A stretch of DNA of 64,000 nt, from contig NZ_JAENHM010000058.1 in the NCBI RefSeq assembly GCF_016595245.1, positions 62,001 to 126,000 of the forward strand, written 5' to 3'. Below, piece by piece: positions 14,188 through 22,943 of the stretch (positions within the stretch are counted from its first letter, which is position 1; every line of letters begins with the position of its first letter). Source of the DNA: Azospirillum endophyticum. GTDB taxonomy: Bacteria; Pseudomonadota; Alphaproteobacteria; Azospirillales; Azospirillaceae. Position numbers and translations under genes: made by a program. The notes beneath the pieces are model-generated. The model was not told the origin of the DNA. It worked only from the letters and a program-made list of their open reading frames with translations, and did no database searches.

Positions 14188-15783
14188 TCATTCGGGCAAC
14201 CCAGCCAGTCTCAGCCCCTCCGCAAACCGCGCGAGATCCTCGGGCCGGTGGATCGGCAGCCACTCCTTGAGCGTGGAGACGCGCAAGGTCGGATCGAGCG
14301 CGCGCAGCCCCCGCATTGCCTGCACCGCGTCCGTTATCCGCCCGGCGAGGGCGTGGCTCGCCGCCGTCAGGGCGATGGCGACCAGCAGGCCGGGCAGGTT
14401 CCCCAGCGCCTTGTCCGCCCAGGCGGCGGCGCAATCGTAGCGACCGGCGAAGAAATGCGCGAGCGCCGTTCCCGCCTGCATCCGGAACATCTCCGGATCC
14501 AGCGGGCTCAAGCGGACGGCATGGGCGAAATGCTCGCTTGCGCTTTCCGTTTCACCGCGGAAGGCGCGCAGGTAGCCGCCGAGGAACCAGGCCGGGGCGA
14601 AATTGGGGTTGAGCAGCACGGCCCGGTCGATGAGCGCGATGCCGCCATCGAGATCGCCGGCGAAATGGCCAAGCGCGTGCCCGGCCCTTGTCAAGGCGAC
14701 CGCGTCGTCGCGGCCGAACTCCACCGCCAGCCGCGCCAGCCGCACCCCCTCGGCGATCTCCCGGGGCCGGTCGGTCATCCAACCGTTCACCTTGCGCCAG
14801 AGATGGCACCAGGCCGCCCCGCCATAGGCCGATGCGAATTCCGGGTCGAGTTCGGTCGCCTTGTGGAACAACGGCAGCGCCGCGTCGATCGCCTCGCGGG
14901 TTCCGCTGTGCAGCTTCGCCATGCCGCGGAGATAGTAATCGTAGGCGTCCAGGCTTTCCGTCGGCTTGCGCTTGGCGCGCTCGATCTCCGCCCGCTCGAG
15001 CTGCGGCAGGATCGCGCCGACGACGCTTTCGGCGATCCGGTCCTGCAGTTCGAAAAGGTCGTCGAGCATGCCTTCGAAACGCTCCGCCCAGAGATGCGTC
15101 CCGCTCGTCGCGTCGATGAGCTGCCCGGTGATGCGCACCCTGTTCCCGGCCTTGCGGACGCTGCCTTCGAGCACGTAGCGGACGCCCAGCTCGCGGCCGA
15201 CGTCCGTCACGTCCACCGCCCGGCCCTTGTAGGCAAAGCTCGAATTGCGCGCGATGACGAACAGCCAGCGGATGCGCGACAGGGCGGCGATGATGTCCTC
15301 CACCACGCCGTCGGCGAAATAGTCCTGCTCGGGGTCGCCGCTCAGGTTCTGGAAAGGCAGCACGGTGATCGAGGGCTTGTCCGGCAGGGCTGGTCCAGGC
15401 GGTGTCTCCCCGGTCGCGCCGCCTCCGACCGCGCCGCTTCCGATCGTGCCGCCTTCGATCGTGCCGACGAAGCGGAACCCCTTGCGGGGGACCGTGCGGA
15501 TCAGGCGCTGCTCGTCGCCGCTGTCGCCGATGGCCTTGCGGACCGCGTTGATGTGGCTGGTGATGGTCGATTCCGAGACGATCCGTCCGTTCCACACCGC
15601 CTCCAGCAGGTCGTCCTTGCTGACGACGCGGTCGTGGTTGCGGACGAGATGCAGCAGCAGGTCGAAGACCTGCGGACCGACGCCCACGATCTGGCCGCGC
15701 CGGGTCAGTTCCCGGCGCTCCTGATCGAGCACACACTCTGCGAAGGTGAACCGCAAGGTCGCCATCTCCCCGGGGCCGATCAT
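14188..15783 (-). CDS. CadC-like winged-helix regulator with adenylate-cyclase-associated and TPR regions
   Basis: The product has 531 residues. Residues 7-105 form an OmpR/PhoB-type winged helix (QVFDLLLHLVRNHDRVVSKD, LLEAVWNGRIVSESTITSHI, RKAIGDSGDEQRLIRTVPRK). A Gly/Thr-rich linker follows, then a SITVLPFQNLSGDPEQDYFA domain (residues about 135-260) common in CadC-like and cyclase-linked regulators, then several TPR-like helices to the end. There is no transmembrane helix, so it is a cytoplasmic one-component regulator. It is divergent from the NmrA/AhpD/EmrA/EmrB operon 192 bp away and is the obvious candidate to control it. The start at 15783 has a GGGAG ribosome site; an internal ATG six codons later is the alternative. 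Confidence 0.85.
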   Translation of the reverse strand: MIGPGEMATLRFTFAECVLDQERRELTRRGQIVGVGPQVFDLLLHLVRNHDRVVSKDDLLEAVWNGRIVSESTITSHINAVRKAIGDSGDEQRLIRTVPRKGFRFVGTIEGGTIGSGAVGGGATGETPPGPALPDKPSITVLPFQNLSGDPEQDYFADGVVEDIIAALSRIRWLFVIARNSSFAYKGRAVDVTDVGRELGVRYVLEGSVRKAGNRVRITGQLIDATSGTHLWAERFEGMLDDLFELQDRIAESVVGAILPQLERAEIERAKRKPTESLDAYDYYLRGMAKLHSGTREAIDAALPLFHKATELDPEFASAYGGAAWCHLWRKVNGWMTDRPREIAEGVRLARLAVEFGRDDAVALTRAGHALGHFAGDLDGGIALIDRAVLLNPNFAPAWFLGGYLRAFRGETESASEHFAHAVRLSPLDPEMFRMQAGTALAHFFAGRYDCAAAWADKALGNLPGLLVAIALTAASHALAGRITDAVQAMRGLRALDPTLRVSTLKEWLPIHRPEDLARFAEGLRLAGLPE

Positions 15784-15975
15784 CCCCGGCTCCCTGTCCG
15801 GGGCGAGGGGCGATCGCTGCGTTCCAGTGATAGCACGGCGGCGCATTGCTTGGACGGAAAAGCAAGCGGTCTTGAAGGGCAATCCAAGCCCGCCGCAAGG
15901 ACTTCCCCGGTAAGCCCGGGCACTCTCCATCCCATCGGCGGCGCTGGTTCCCGCCGGGAAAAGCGGAGAGACCCC

Positions 15976-16728
15976 ATGAAGATCGTCGTCATCGGAGGCA
16001 CCGGCCTCATCGGATCGAAGCTGGTGAAGACGCTGCGCGAACGCGGCCACGATGCGCGCGCGGCCTCCCCGAAGACGGGGGTGGACACCATCACCCGCGA
16101 GGGTCTGGCCCAGGCGATCGACGGCGCCGCCGTCGTCGTCGACGTGGCGAACGCGCCGGTGTGGGAGGACAAGGCCGTCCTCGACTTCTTCGAGACCTCG
16201 GGCCGCAACCTGCTCGCCGCCGAAGCGGCCGCCGGCGTCCGCCACCACGTCGCCCTCTCGATCGTCGGCAGCGAACGGCTTCCCGGCAACGGCTATTTCC
16301 GGGCGAAGGTCGCCCAGGAAAGCCTCATCAAGGCGTCCGGCATTCCCCACACCATCCTGCGCGCCACGCAGTTCTTCGAATTCGTCGGCGGGATCGCGCA
16401 GTCGGCCACCGTCGGCGGGGAGATCCGCCTGTCGCCGGCGCTGATCCAGCCGATCGCCTCCGACGACGTGGTGGCGGCACTCGCCGACGTCACCCTCGCG
16501 CCGCCGGCCGGCGGCACGCTCGAAGTCGCCGGTCCGGAGGCGATCCCGCTCGACGAGCTGGTCCGGCGCTTCCTGCTGGCGACGAAGGACGCGCGCAAGG
16601 TCGTGCCGGACATCCACGCGCGCTACTTCGGCGACGTTCTCGACGATCAATCCCTGACCCCCGGCCGGAACCCCCGCCTCGGCGCCATCCGCTTCGAGGA
16701 CTGGCTCGGCCGGCAAACCGGGCGCTGA
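15976..16728 (+). CDS. NmrA-like NAD(P)-binding protein
   Basis: A 250-residue atypical SDR. The N-terminus has the glycine motif VVIGGTGLIGSKLVKTLRER, followed by DAAVVVDVANAP-like strand 4 positions, HHVALSIVGSERLPGNGYFR and the KxxxE helix AKVAQESLIKASGIPHTIL, as in NmrA/HSCARG and PCBER-like proteins. These bind NAD(P) and act either as redox sensors or as reductases. It is the first gene of a probable operon that continues with the AhpD-like protein (84 bp), EmrA and EmrB. A typical AGGAGAG-like ribosome site lies before ATG 15976. Whether it is enzymatic is unclear, because no Tyr-Lys pair of a classical SDR stands out. Confidence 0.85.
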   Translation: MKIVVIGGTGLIGSKLVKTLRERGHDARAASPKTGVDTITREGLAQAIDGAAVVVDVANAPVWEDKAVLDFFETSGRNLLAAEAAAGVRHHVALSIVGSERLPGNGYFRAKVAQESLIKASGIPHTILRATQFFEFVGGIAQSATVGGEIRLSPALIQPIASDDVVAALADVTLAPPAGGTLEVAGPEAIPLDELVRRFLLATKDARKVVPDIHARYFGDVLDDQSLTPGRNPRLGAIRFEDWLGRQTGR

Positions 16729-16811
16729 AGGACTTCGAAGACACCCCCGCGGCGGCCATGGGCCGGCGAAGCGGGAACCGCAACCGACTATATCCAGGAA
16801 AGGAAAAGGAC

Positions 16812-17258
16812 ATGGCACGCTTGGCTTGGCACGAGGTCGCGCCCGACGGCGCGAAGGCTCTGTTCGGCGTTCATCATTACGTGACGAAGAGCACCGACCT
16901 GCCCGAGGACCTGATCCATCTGGTGTTCCTCAGGGTCTCGCAGATCAACGGCTGCGCCCACTGCATCGATCTGCACAGCCGCGACCTCCGCAAGACGATG
17001 TCGGTCGACAAGGTCACGCTGGTGCCGGTGTGGGAGGAGGTCCCGCATTTGTTCTCCGATACCGAGCGCGCGGCCCTGGCCTGGGCCGAGGAGGTGACCC
17101 GTGTCAGCGAAACCCACGCGTCGGACGCCGCCTATGCGGCGGCAGCGGCGGCGTTCGAGCCCAAGGATCTGGTCGATCTCACCATCGCCATCGCCGCGAT
17201 GAACGCCTTCAACCGGCTGGGCGCCCCCTTCCGTCTGCCGGTGGCCGCCAAGGCCTGA
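16812..17258 (+). CDS. Carboxymuconolactone decarboxylase / AhpD-like protein
   Basis: A 148-residue all-helical protein with the AhpD-type redox motif: VSQINGCAHCIDLHSRDLRK contains Cys-x-x-Cys followed by the conserved His. In this family the CxxC pair reduces peroxides or peroxiredoxins, or the fold acts on lactones. The later LVDLTIAIAAMNAFNRLG helix is also typical. It lies between the NmrA-like gene and the EmrA gene. An AGGAAAAGGA ribosome site precedes ATG 16812. The context suggests an oxidative or electrophile stress operon with an efflux pump. Confidence 0.88.
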   Translation: MARLAWHEVAPDGAKALFGVHHYVTKSTDLPEDLIHLVFLRVSQINGCAHCIDLHSRDLRKTMSVDKVTLVPVWEEVPHLFSDTERAALAWAEEVTRVSETHASDAAYAAAAAAFEPKDLVDLTIAIAAMNAFNRLGAPFRLPVAAKA

Positions 17259-17319
17259 GCGGATGCGGCGGGGAGCGTCGGCGATCGGCGGCCGGTCACA
17301 CCCAACAGGGACTGAGGAA

Positions 17320-18459
17320 ATGGACAGGATCGAGGGCAGGGGGGCCGCCGTCGCCGACGCAAGCGCTGCCGACGCAAGCGTCGCCGGCGAGCGTTCCGCG
17401 GTCGGCGCCGACGCGGCGCCCCCCGGCAAAAGAAGGGCGGCCGGCGTGCTGCTCTGCCTCGGCGCCGTGCTGGCCGCGGCGGGCGGGTGGATCTGGGCCG
17501 GTTCGAACGGCGGGACGGCGACCGACAACGCCTATATCCGCAGCGACGTGACCTCGCTCGCCCCCAAGGTTGCCGGCTATGTCATGACCGTCGAGGTCGC
17601 GGACAACCAGACCGTCGGGGCCGGCGACATCCTGTTCCGGATCGATGACCGCGATTACCGCGCGCGGCTTGCCCAGGCGGTGGCCAACCGTGACGCCGCC
17701 CGGGCCCGGCTTGCCGACGTCGATGCGGAGACCCGGCTTCAGCACATCCTGATCCGGCAGGCCGAAGCCCAGGGACGGTCGGCCATGGCCGAGATGACCC
17801 TCGCGGCCAAGGCCTACGACCGCCGCCGCGACCTGATCCGCGGCAACGCCGTCAGCCAAGCCAACCTCGATGAAAGCGCCGCGGCGCGCTCGAAGGCGGA
17901 GGCAGGCGTGTCGGCCGCCGCGGCGACGGTCGAGGCCCAGCGGCAGCGCCTCGCCGTGCTTGCGGCGCAGCGCGACGCCGCCGTCGCCGCCGTGGCGCAG
18001 GCCGAGGCCGCGCGTGACCTCGCCCGCATCGATCTCGACAGCACCGTGGTGCGCGCGCCGGTCGGCGGCGTCATCGGCAACCGCCAGGTCCGCGTCGGCC
18101 GCCTCGTCGCGGCGGGCGCCTCCCTGCTCGACATCGTTCCGGTCGACGATGTGTGGGTGGTGGCGAACTACAAGGAAACCCAGCTCGAACACATCCGGCC
18201 CGGCCAGCGCGCCCGCGTCACCGTCGACGGCTATCCGGACGGGACGCTCGACGGCGTGGTCGACAGCCTTGCGCCCGGCAGCGGGTCGGCCTTCAGCCTG
18301 CTGCCCGCCGACAACGCGACGGGGAACTTCGTTCGCGTCGTCCAGCGCGTGCCGGTGAAGATCCGGCTTGTCGGCAACCGGCTGCCCGGCCGCCTCGTGC
18401 CCGGCCTGTCGGCACGTGTCGAGATCGCCAAGGGAGATGCCCAGGGAGACGACCAATGA
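17320..18459 (+). CDS. HlyD/EmrA-type membrane fusion protein
   Basis: The product has 379 residues: a cytoplasmic N-terminus rich in Ala, one membrane helix (AAGVLLCLGAVLAAAGGWIW region), then a barrel-sandwich start (DNAYIRSDVTSLAPKVAGYV) and a long helical hairpin full of Ala and Gln. A lipoyl-like return follows (LDSTVVRAPVGGVIGNRQVR) and beta-barrel segments such as VDDVWVVANYKETQLEHIRP. This is the EmrA/VceA periplasmic adaptor of MFS-type tripartite pumps. Start 17320 was chosen for the membrane-proximal length and a TGAGG ribosome site; an ATG at 17263 would add 19 residues. Its stop overlaps the MFS gene start (ATGA), so the two are translationally coupled. Confidence 0.88.
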   Translation: MDRIEGRGAAVADASAADASVAGERSAVGADAAPPGKRRAAGVLLCLGAVLAAAGGWIWAGSNGGTATDNAYIRSDVTSLAPKVAGYVMTVEVADNQTVGAGDILFRIDDRDYRARLAQAVANRDAARARLADVDAETRLQHILIRQAEAQGRSAMAEMTLAAKAYDRRRDLIRGNAVSQANLDESAAARSKAEAGVSAAAATVEAQRQRLAVLAAQRDAAVAAVAQAEAARDLARIDLDSTVVRAPVGGVIGNRQVRVGRLVAAGASLLDIVPVDDVWVVANYKETQLEHIRPGQRARVTVDGYPDGTLDGVVDSLAPGSGSAFSLLPADNATGNFVRVVQRVPVKIRLVGNRLPGRLVPGLSARVEIAKGDAQGDDQ

Positions 18460-20057
18460 CCATGGCCTTCACCGCCGCGCCGGTCCGCGACGGGGCTGCG
18501 GCCGAGATCCTCCTCGTCGCCGGCATCCTGCTGGCCGCGCTGACGGAGGCGGTCGCCGGCACCGTCCTGTCGCTCGGACGCGGCGCCATCATGGGCGACA
18601 CGCACGCGACCCCCGACGAGTTCGCCTGGCTGGACATCGGATACACCACCCTCAAGCTCATCGGCTTCCTGGCCGCCCCCTGGCTGATGACCCGAATCTC
18701 CCCGCGCGGCGTGGTCGCCGGCTCGACCCTGGTGATGGGCCTGGCCTGCGGCATCGCCGCCCTGACCGATCGGCTGGACCTGCTGGTCGCCCTTCGCGCC
18801 ATCCAGGGCTTCGCCGGCGGCACGCTGCTCGTCGGGGGACAGGCGATCCTTTTTCTCGCCTGCACCCGGTCGCGCCAGCCGGTCCTTCAAGCCCTGTTCG
18901 CCATGGGAGCCGTCGTCGCTCCCGCAACCATCGCCCCCGCTTTCCAGGGATGGCTGCTCGACAGCCAATCCTGGAGCTGGATCTTCTTCAGCGTCGTTCC
19001 GCTGGCCTTGGCCGCCGCCGGACTTCTGCTGATCGCCGACGGGCCGATGCCCGCCGCGACCGCGCCCCGTCCTTTCGATGGGGTCGGCTTCGCCCTGGTC
19101 GCCGTCACGCTCTTCTGCGTCACCTGCGTCCTCAGCCAGGGCAGCCGGTGGGACTGGTTCGAGGAGCCCTGCATCCTGTGGCTGACCGTGACCGGCGCCG
19201 CCGCCCTGGCGGTCTTTCTGGCCCAGCAAGCCTCGATGAAGGGCCGGGGGCTGCTCGACGTCTCCCCCTTCGCATCGGACGCCTTTTCCTTCGCCTTCAT
19301 CGTCAGCTTCGTCGCCGGAGCCGCCCTGTTCGGAAGCGCGTTCCTGATTCCGTCCTTCGCCCTGTCCGTCCTGGCCTTCACCCCCACCGAGGCCGGCCTG
19401 CTCCTGCTGCCGAGCGGCGGGCTTTTCATCGGCTCGCTCCTGATGGCCGCCTTTCTGATCCAGGTCCGCCGCGTCCCCCCCTTCGCGACGGTGCCCTTCG
19501 GCATCCTGGCGATCATGGCCGCCATGTGGATGCTGTCCGGCTCGACCGCGCAGAGCGGTGCCGGCGACATGATGGCGATGATCCTGCTGCGCGGCCTGGG
19601 CCTCGGCTTGCTGTTCCTGTCGATCACCTTGATCGCATTCGGCAGCCTCGACCGCCGGTCTCTCGCGGCCGGAATCGGCCTCTTCAACATGGGGCGCCAG
19701 CTTGGCGGCCTGATGGGAGTCGCGGTGCTCCAGACCCTGATCGACCATGACGTCGCCGCCAACGCCGCGGTCCTCGGCGCCAACGTCACCGCGGGAGGCG
19801 CCTTGCTCATCGAGCGGCTGACGACCAGCGCAGCCGCGCTGACGGCGAAGGGGCTGGAGGCGGCGGCGGCGGGCCGGGCCGCGACGAGCCTTCTGGGCCG
19901 ATCGGTGACGGGTCAGTCCACGGTGATCGCCTTCGACACGGCGTTCAACGCCGTCGCCCTGCTCTTCGTCATCGCCGCTCCCGTGCTGATCGGCATCAAG
20001 ATCGGCCTTTCCCGCCGCAGGATGGCGCGCGGCGCGTTATCGCCGCGCCGGCAATGA
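18456..20057 (+). CDS. MFS multidrug efflux transporter, DHA2/EmrB type
   Basis: A 533-residue membrane protein with about 14 hydrophobic helices, as in the DHA2 drug:proton antiporters. The A-motif region of loop 2-3 is modified (LMTRISPRGVVAGSTL), and the antiporter-type segment LRAIQGFAGGTLLVGGQAIL in helix 4-5 is clear. Near the end come NMGRQLGGLMGVAVLQTLI and a periplasmic helix-rich loop, then a final membrane helix. It partners the EmrA protein encoded just upstream with an ATGA overlap, and would need an outer-membrane channel in trans. Substrates are not predictable. The divergent CadC-like regulator probably controls the whole operon. Confidence 0.87.
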   Translation: MTMAFTAAPVRDGAAAEILLVAGILLAALTEAVAGTVLSLGRGAIMGDTHATPDEFAWLDIGYTTLKLIGFLAAPWLMTRISPRGVVAGSTLVMGLACGIAALTDRLDLLVALRAIQGFAGGTLLVGGQAILFLACTRSRQPVLQALFAMGAVVAPATIAPAFQGWLLDSQSWSWIFFSVVPLALAAAGLLLIADGPMPAATAPRPFDGVGFALVAVTLFCVTCVLSQGSRWDWFEEPCILWLTVTGAAALAVFLAQQASMKGRGLLDVSPFASDAFSFAFIVSFVAGAALFGSAFLIPSFALSVLAFTPTEAGLLLLPSGGLFIGSLLMAAFLIQVRRVPPFATVPFGILAIMAAMWMLSGSTAQSGAGDMMAMILLRGLGLGLLFLSITLIAFGSLDRRSLAAGIGLFNMGRQLGGLMGVAVLQTLIDHDVAANAAVLGANVTAGGALLIERLTTSAAALTAKGLEAAAAGRAATSLLGRSVTGQSTVIAFDTAFNAVALLFVIAAPVLIGIKIGLSRRRMARGALSPRRQ

Positions 20058-20086
20058 AGCCCGATAGTCGAGGCGAGCGCCGGCTG

Positions 20087-20983
20087 TCAGTCGCGCGCTA
20101 TCGGCAGCCCCGCGAGACACGGAGCGTAGGCGGCGATCCTGCGGGAGATGAACTCCGTGAAGAGCCGGACGCGCTTCGTCTTGCGTGTCTCCCCCTGTGT
20201 GAGAATCCAGAGCGTTCCGTACAGGTGCAGGTCGGTACCCGGCACCCGCGCCAGCAGGGGATCGGCATCCCCGACGAAGCACGGCAATGTCGTGATCCCG
20301 AGCCCTTGCCGGACAGCGGCGATCTGCGCCGCGGCGTCCGTGATCCTGAAGGGAGCCCCCGTGGTGGGAACCTCGCCCTCGCTGGCCCAGTCCGGAATGC
20401 CATGCATGCTTATGACGATCCACCGAAGGGGCTCCGGCGCGCCCGCCCGCGATGCGGCCAGTCGCTCGCGGGACATGTAGACCCCGCCGAACAGTTCCGG
20501 TCCCTTCGAACCGTGAAGATTGAGCGGCAGGGTTTGGCGATCGTAGACGACGCGGATCGCCACGTCGGCCTCTCGGTTGGTCAGGTTTGCCAACGCGCCG
20601 GACGACAGGATTTCCATCTCGATGTCCGGATGCCGACGCGCGAAATCGGCGAAGTCCGGCATGAGCAGGTGTGTCGCGAGGATCGGTGTCAAGGTCACCC
20701 GTAGAAGCCCGCGCACGCCCTGGTCGCGCCCGAAGACGCGCGTCGCCAGCTGGTGCGACGATGCCTCCATCTGGATCGCGAGTTCGAGGACCTCCTCGCC
20801 CGCAGCCGTCAGGCGGTAGCCTGCAGGCAGCTTTTCGAACATCTGCGCCCCCAGGCGGTCCTCGAACTGGGCGATGCGTCGCAGTACGGTCGAGTGGTTC
20901 ACGCCCAGCTGCCCCGCGGCAGCCCGCACCGAGCCCCCCCGCGCGGTGGCAAGAAAGTAACGAACGTCATCCCAGTCGATCAT
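20087..20983 (-). CDS. LysR-family transcriptional regulator
   Basis: A 298-residue LysR regulator. The N-terminal helix-turn-helix is WDDVRYFLATARGGSVRAAA, then QLGVNHSTVLRRIAQFEDRL and LGAQMFEKLPAGYRLTAAGE. The effector-binding half (residues about 90-298) includes the ADVAIRVVYDRQTLPLNL and IAAVRQGLGITTLPCFVGD segments of the family. LysR proteins are tetramers that usually regulate a divergent gene; here that is the SDR/Rossmann-reductase pair starting 230 bp away. It converges on the EmrB gene with a 29-bp gap. The inducer is unknown. Confidence 0.9.
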   Translation of the reverse strand: MIDWDDVRYFLATARGGSVRAAAGQLGVNHSTVLRRIAQFEDRLGAQMFEKLPAGYRLTAAGEEVLELAIQMEASSHQLATRVFGRDQGVRGLLRVTLTPILATHLLMPDFADFARRHPDIEMEILSSGALANLTNREADVAIRVVYDRQTLPLNLHGSKGPELFGGVYMSRERLAASRAGAPEPLRWIVISMHGIPDWASEGEVPTTGAPFRITDAAAQIAAVRQGLGITTLPCFVGDADPLLARVPGTDLHLYGTLWILTQGETRKTKRVRLFTEFISRRIAAYAPCLAGLPIARD

Positions 20984-21212
20984 GGTGCATTTCCGCGCCG
21001 AGGGCTACGCCTTCCGGAGCCCGTTCTACCACGCCGACCTCCGGTCCGCACGATCGTCGCGGCGCAGGATCGTCCGGCTGGATGGTTTTCGCACCACCGA
21101 TGTGCGCGGTTCCGCACTGACCTCCCGGCGACCGCCGGCCCATGTTGAGGCTCTCGGGGGAGCTGCCCCGTGCAGCCGAAGCCCTGGGAAGGCGCAACGA
21201 AGGATGCAGGAC

Positions 21213-21947
21213 ATGACCAGATTGAAGGGAAAGACCGCCGTCATCACCGGCGGCGCCACCGGCATCGGCCGCGCCGCGGCAAAGCGATTCATCGAGGAGG
21301 GCGCCGTCGTCTTCATCTTCGGCCGCCGCCAGGAAGCCCTCGATGCGGCCGTGGCGGAGCTTGGGCCCAAAGCCCGTGCGGTGGGGGGCTCGGTGTCGGA
21401 TGAGACCGACCTCGATCGCCTCTACGCGGCGGTGAAGGCCGAACGCGGAACCCTCGATATCGTCTTTGCCAATGCCGGGGCTGGAAGCCCGCTTCCGCTC
21501 GGCCAGATCACCGCCGGCCATATCGACGAGACCTTCGACACCAATGTGAAGGGGACGATCTTCACGGTCCAGAAGGCGCTGCCGCTGATGGGTGAGGGCG
21601 GTTCGATCATCCTGACCGGATCGAGCGCCGGCACCACGGGCGCTCCGGGATTCACGGCCTACAGCGCGAGCAAGGCGGCCGTGCGCAACCTCGCGCGGAG
21701 CTGGGCGGCGGATCTGAAGGGCAGCGGCATCCGGGTCAACGTGCTGTCGCCCGGGGCGACGGCGACCGAACTCGCGAAGGAGGCGTTGGGCGAGGAGGGC
21801 CAGAAGGCCTACGGTGCGCTCACCCCGCTCCAGCGCATGGCCGATCCGGCGGAGATCGGGGCGGTTGCCGCCTTTCTCGCCTCGTCGGACAGCAGCTTCA
21901 TGACCGCCAGCGAAGTCGCCGTCGACGGCGGCTTGGCACAGCTCTGA
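21213..21947 (+). CDS. Short-chain dehydrogenase/reductase (classical SDR)
   Basis: A 244-residue SDR with all key parts: KTAVITGGATGIGRAAAKRF (TGxxxGIG cofactor site), an Arg after strand 2 (FGRR) favouring NADP, FANAG in strand 4, the active-site Ser (ILTGSSAGTTG), YSASKAA with catalytic Tyr and Lys, and VNVLSPGATATEL. It ends in the usual VAVDGGLAQL. The start at 21213 follows a GCAGGA ribosome site; an ATG three codons earlier is too close to its own site. Probably in one transcript with the Rossmann reductase 73 bp downstream and under the divergent LysR. Substrate unknown. Confidence 0.9.
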   Translation: MTRLKGKTAVITGGATGIGRAAAKRFIEEGAVVFIFGRRQEALDAAVAELGPKARAVGGSVSDETDLDRLYAAVKAERGTLDIVFANAGAGSPLPLGQITAGHIDETFDTNVKGTIFTVQKALPLMGEGGSIILTGSSAGTTGAPGFTAYSASKAAVRNLARSWAADLKGSGIRVNVLSPGATATELAKEALGEEGQKAYGALTPLQRMADPAEIGAVAAFLASSDSSFMTASEVAVDGGLAQL

Positions 21948-22020
21948 CACGCGGATCCGGCCGGGCGTTCCGTTCGATCATCTGGTGCGCTCCGGTGTTC
22001 GGCAAATCAAGGGAGAAGAT

Positions 22021-22623
22021 ATGAGCTACGCAATCGTCGGCTTCGGCAATATCGGCCGAGCCCTGGCCAAGGCATTCGCCCGCAACGGCATCGACGTGGC
22101 CGTCGCGACCACGCGCGACCCCGCAAGCTTTGCAGCCGACGCGGCCGCGATCGGACCCGGCGTCATTCCCAAGACGCTGGCGGAAGCGGTCGAGGCGGAT
22201 GTCATTTTTCTGGCTGTCCGTTTCGGGGCGCACCCGGATGTCGCGAAGGCACGTCCCACCTGGCAGGGCAAGACCATCGTCGACGTGACCAATGCCTATG
22301 GCGTGGACCCTGAGGATCTGGGAGACCAGCCCTCGTCCCGGTTCGTCGCGCAGGCCTTCTCCGGTGCGAAGCTGGTCAAGGGCTTCAACCACCTGATCGC
22401 TGCGAAACTGGCCCAGGATCCTGCCCTGCCGGGTGGAAGGAGGGTCGTGTTCCTGGCGAGCGATGATGAAGACGCTGCGAGGGAGATTGGGGCGCTGGCG
22501 GAGACGCTTGGCTTCGCGCCGATCGAGCTCGGCGGGCTTTCCGAAGGCGGACTGCTCGTGCAGGGGCGCGGAAACAGCTGGGGCCGGTTGATCTTCAAGG
22601 ATCTGGTCGAACTCGACGGATGA
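22021..22623 (+). CDS. NADPH-dependent F420-reductase-like Rossmann protein
   Basis: A 200-residue protein beginning MSYAIVGFGNIGRALAKAFA, a GxGxxG NAD(P) site at the very N-terminus. Further conserved segments are VIFLAVRFGAHPDV, KTIVDVTNAYGVDP, VKGFNHLIAAKLAQDP and a C-terminal LVQGRGNSWGRLIFKDLVEL. These belong to the COG2085 / F420-dependent NADP reductase-like family, which in bacteria without F420 usually acts as an NAD(P)-binding oxidoreductase of unknown substrate. It follows the SDR on the same strand, with a GGGAGAAG ribosome site just before ATG 22021. Confidence 0.85.
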   Translation: MSYAIVGFGNIGRALAKAFARNGIDVAVATTRDPASFAADAAAIGPGVIPKTLAEAVEADVIFLAVRFGAHPDVAKARPTWQGKTIVDVTNAYGVDPEDLGDQPSSRFVAQAFSGAKLVKGFNHLIAAKLAQDPALPGGRRVVFLASDDEDAAREIGALAETLGFAPIELGGLSEGGLLVQGRGNSWGRLIFKDLVELDG

Positions 22624-22678
22624 ACACGACCGTTCTGCGTAACTGGTCGATGAGTCGCCCCGGCGCGGACGCTCCCTT

Positions 22679-22921
22679 TCATGGCACAATGGCCGGCTCG
22701 CACCATTCCCAGAGCCGACGGGAGGGCGAGAACGGATTCCGTCCAGCTTTCCGTTCACGCTGAATCATCCGATCAGCCGCATGCATCAGCACAGGGTCCG
22801 GAGCACCGGCAGATGCCGCGACCGATTCCAGGTCGCTCGACCGGAACGAGCGACCACAATTCATCCTCGCCAGCGTCGCCGTCCCGACTTCCGCCGGCAC
22901 GTTGCACTCCCCGCTCCACAT
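22679..22921 (-). CDS. Possible small hypothetical protein separated from its neighbour by the IS
   Basis: An 80-codon minus-strand frame (starts MWSGECNVPAEVGTATLARM). A GGGAGAGGG ribosome-like sequence lies 4 bases before its ATG, and third positions are mostly G/C. If the IS is removed in silence, the stop of the gene fragment ending at 24476 lies about 20 bp upstream of this ATG, so the two may have been one transcript. No family recognised; it may not be real. Confidence 0.3.
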   Translation of the reverse strand: MWSGECNVPAEVGTATLARMNCGRSFRSSDLESVAASAGAPDPVLMHAADRMIQRERKAGRNPFSPSRRLWEWCEPAIVP

Positions 22922-22934
22922 CGATCCCTCTCCC

Positions 22935-22943
22935 TTTCACCAC
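22935..22943 (+). repeat. Target-site duplication, left copy
   Basis: TTTCACCAC directly precedes the left inverted repeat and is repeated exactly at 24474-24482 after the right one. Nine base pairs is the duplication length of IS50/Tn5-type transposases. Confidence 0.9.

Larger units (their letters stand above)
22624..22943. other. Intergenic stretch before the IS element
   Basis: About 320 bases between the Rossmann-reductase gene and the left end of the IS50-like element. Apart from the weak minus-strand frame at 22679-22921 and the target duplication at 22935-22943, I see nothing recognisable. Confidence 0.5.

Noticed and set aside
14098..15960. Long plus-strand frame ahead of the NmrA-like gene
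   Set aside because: It is antisense to the CadC-like regulator; only its last part (from 15976) is the real NmrA-like gene.
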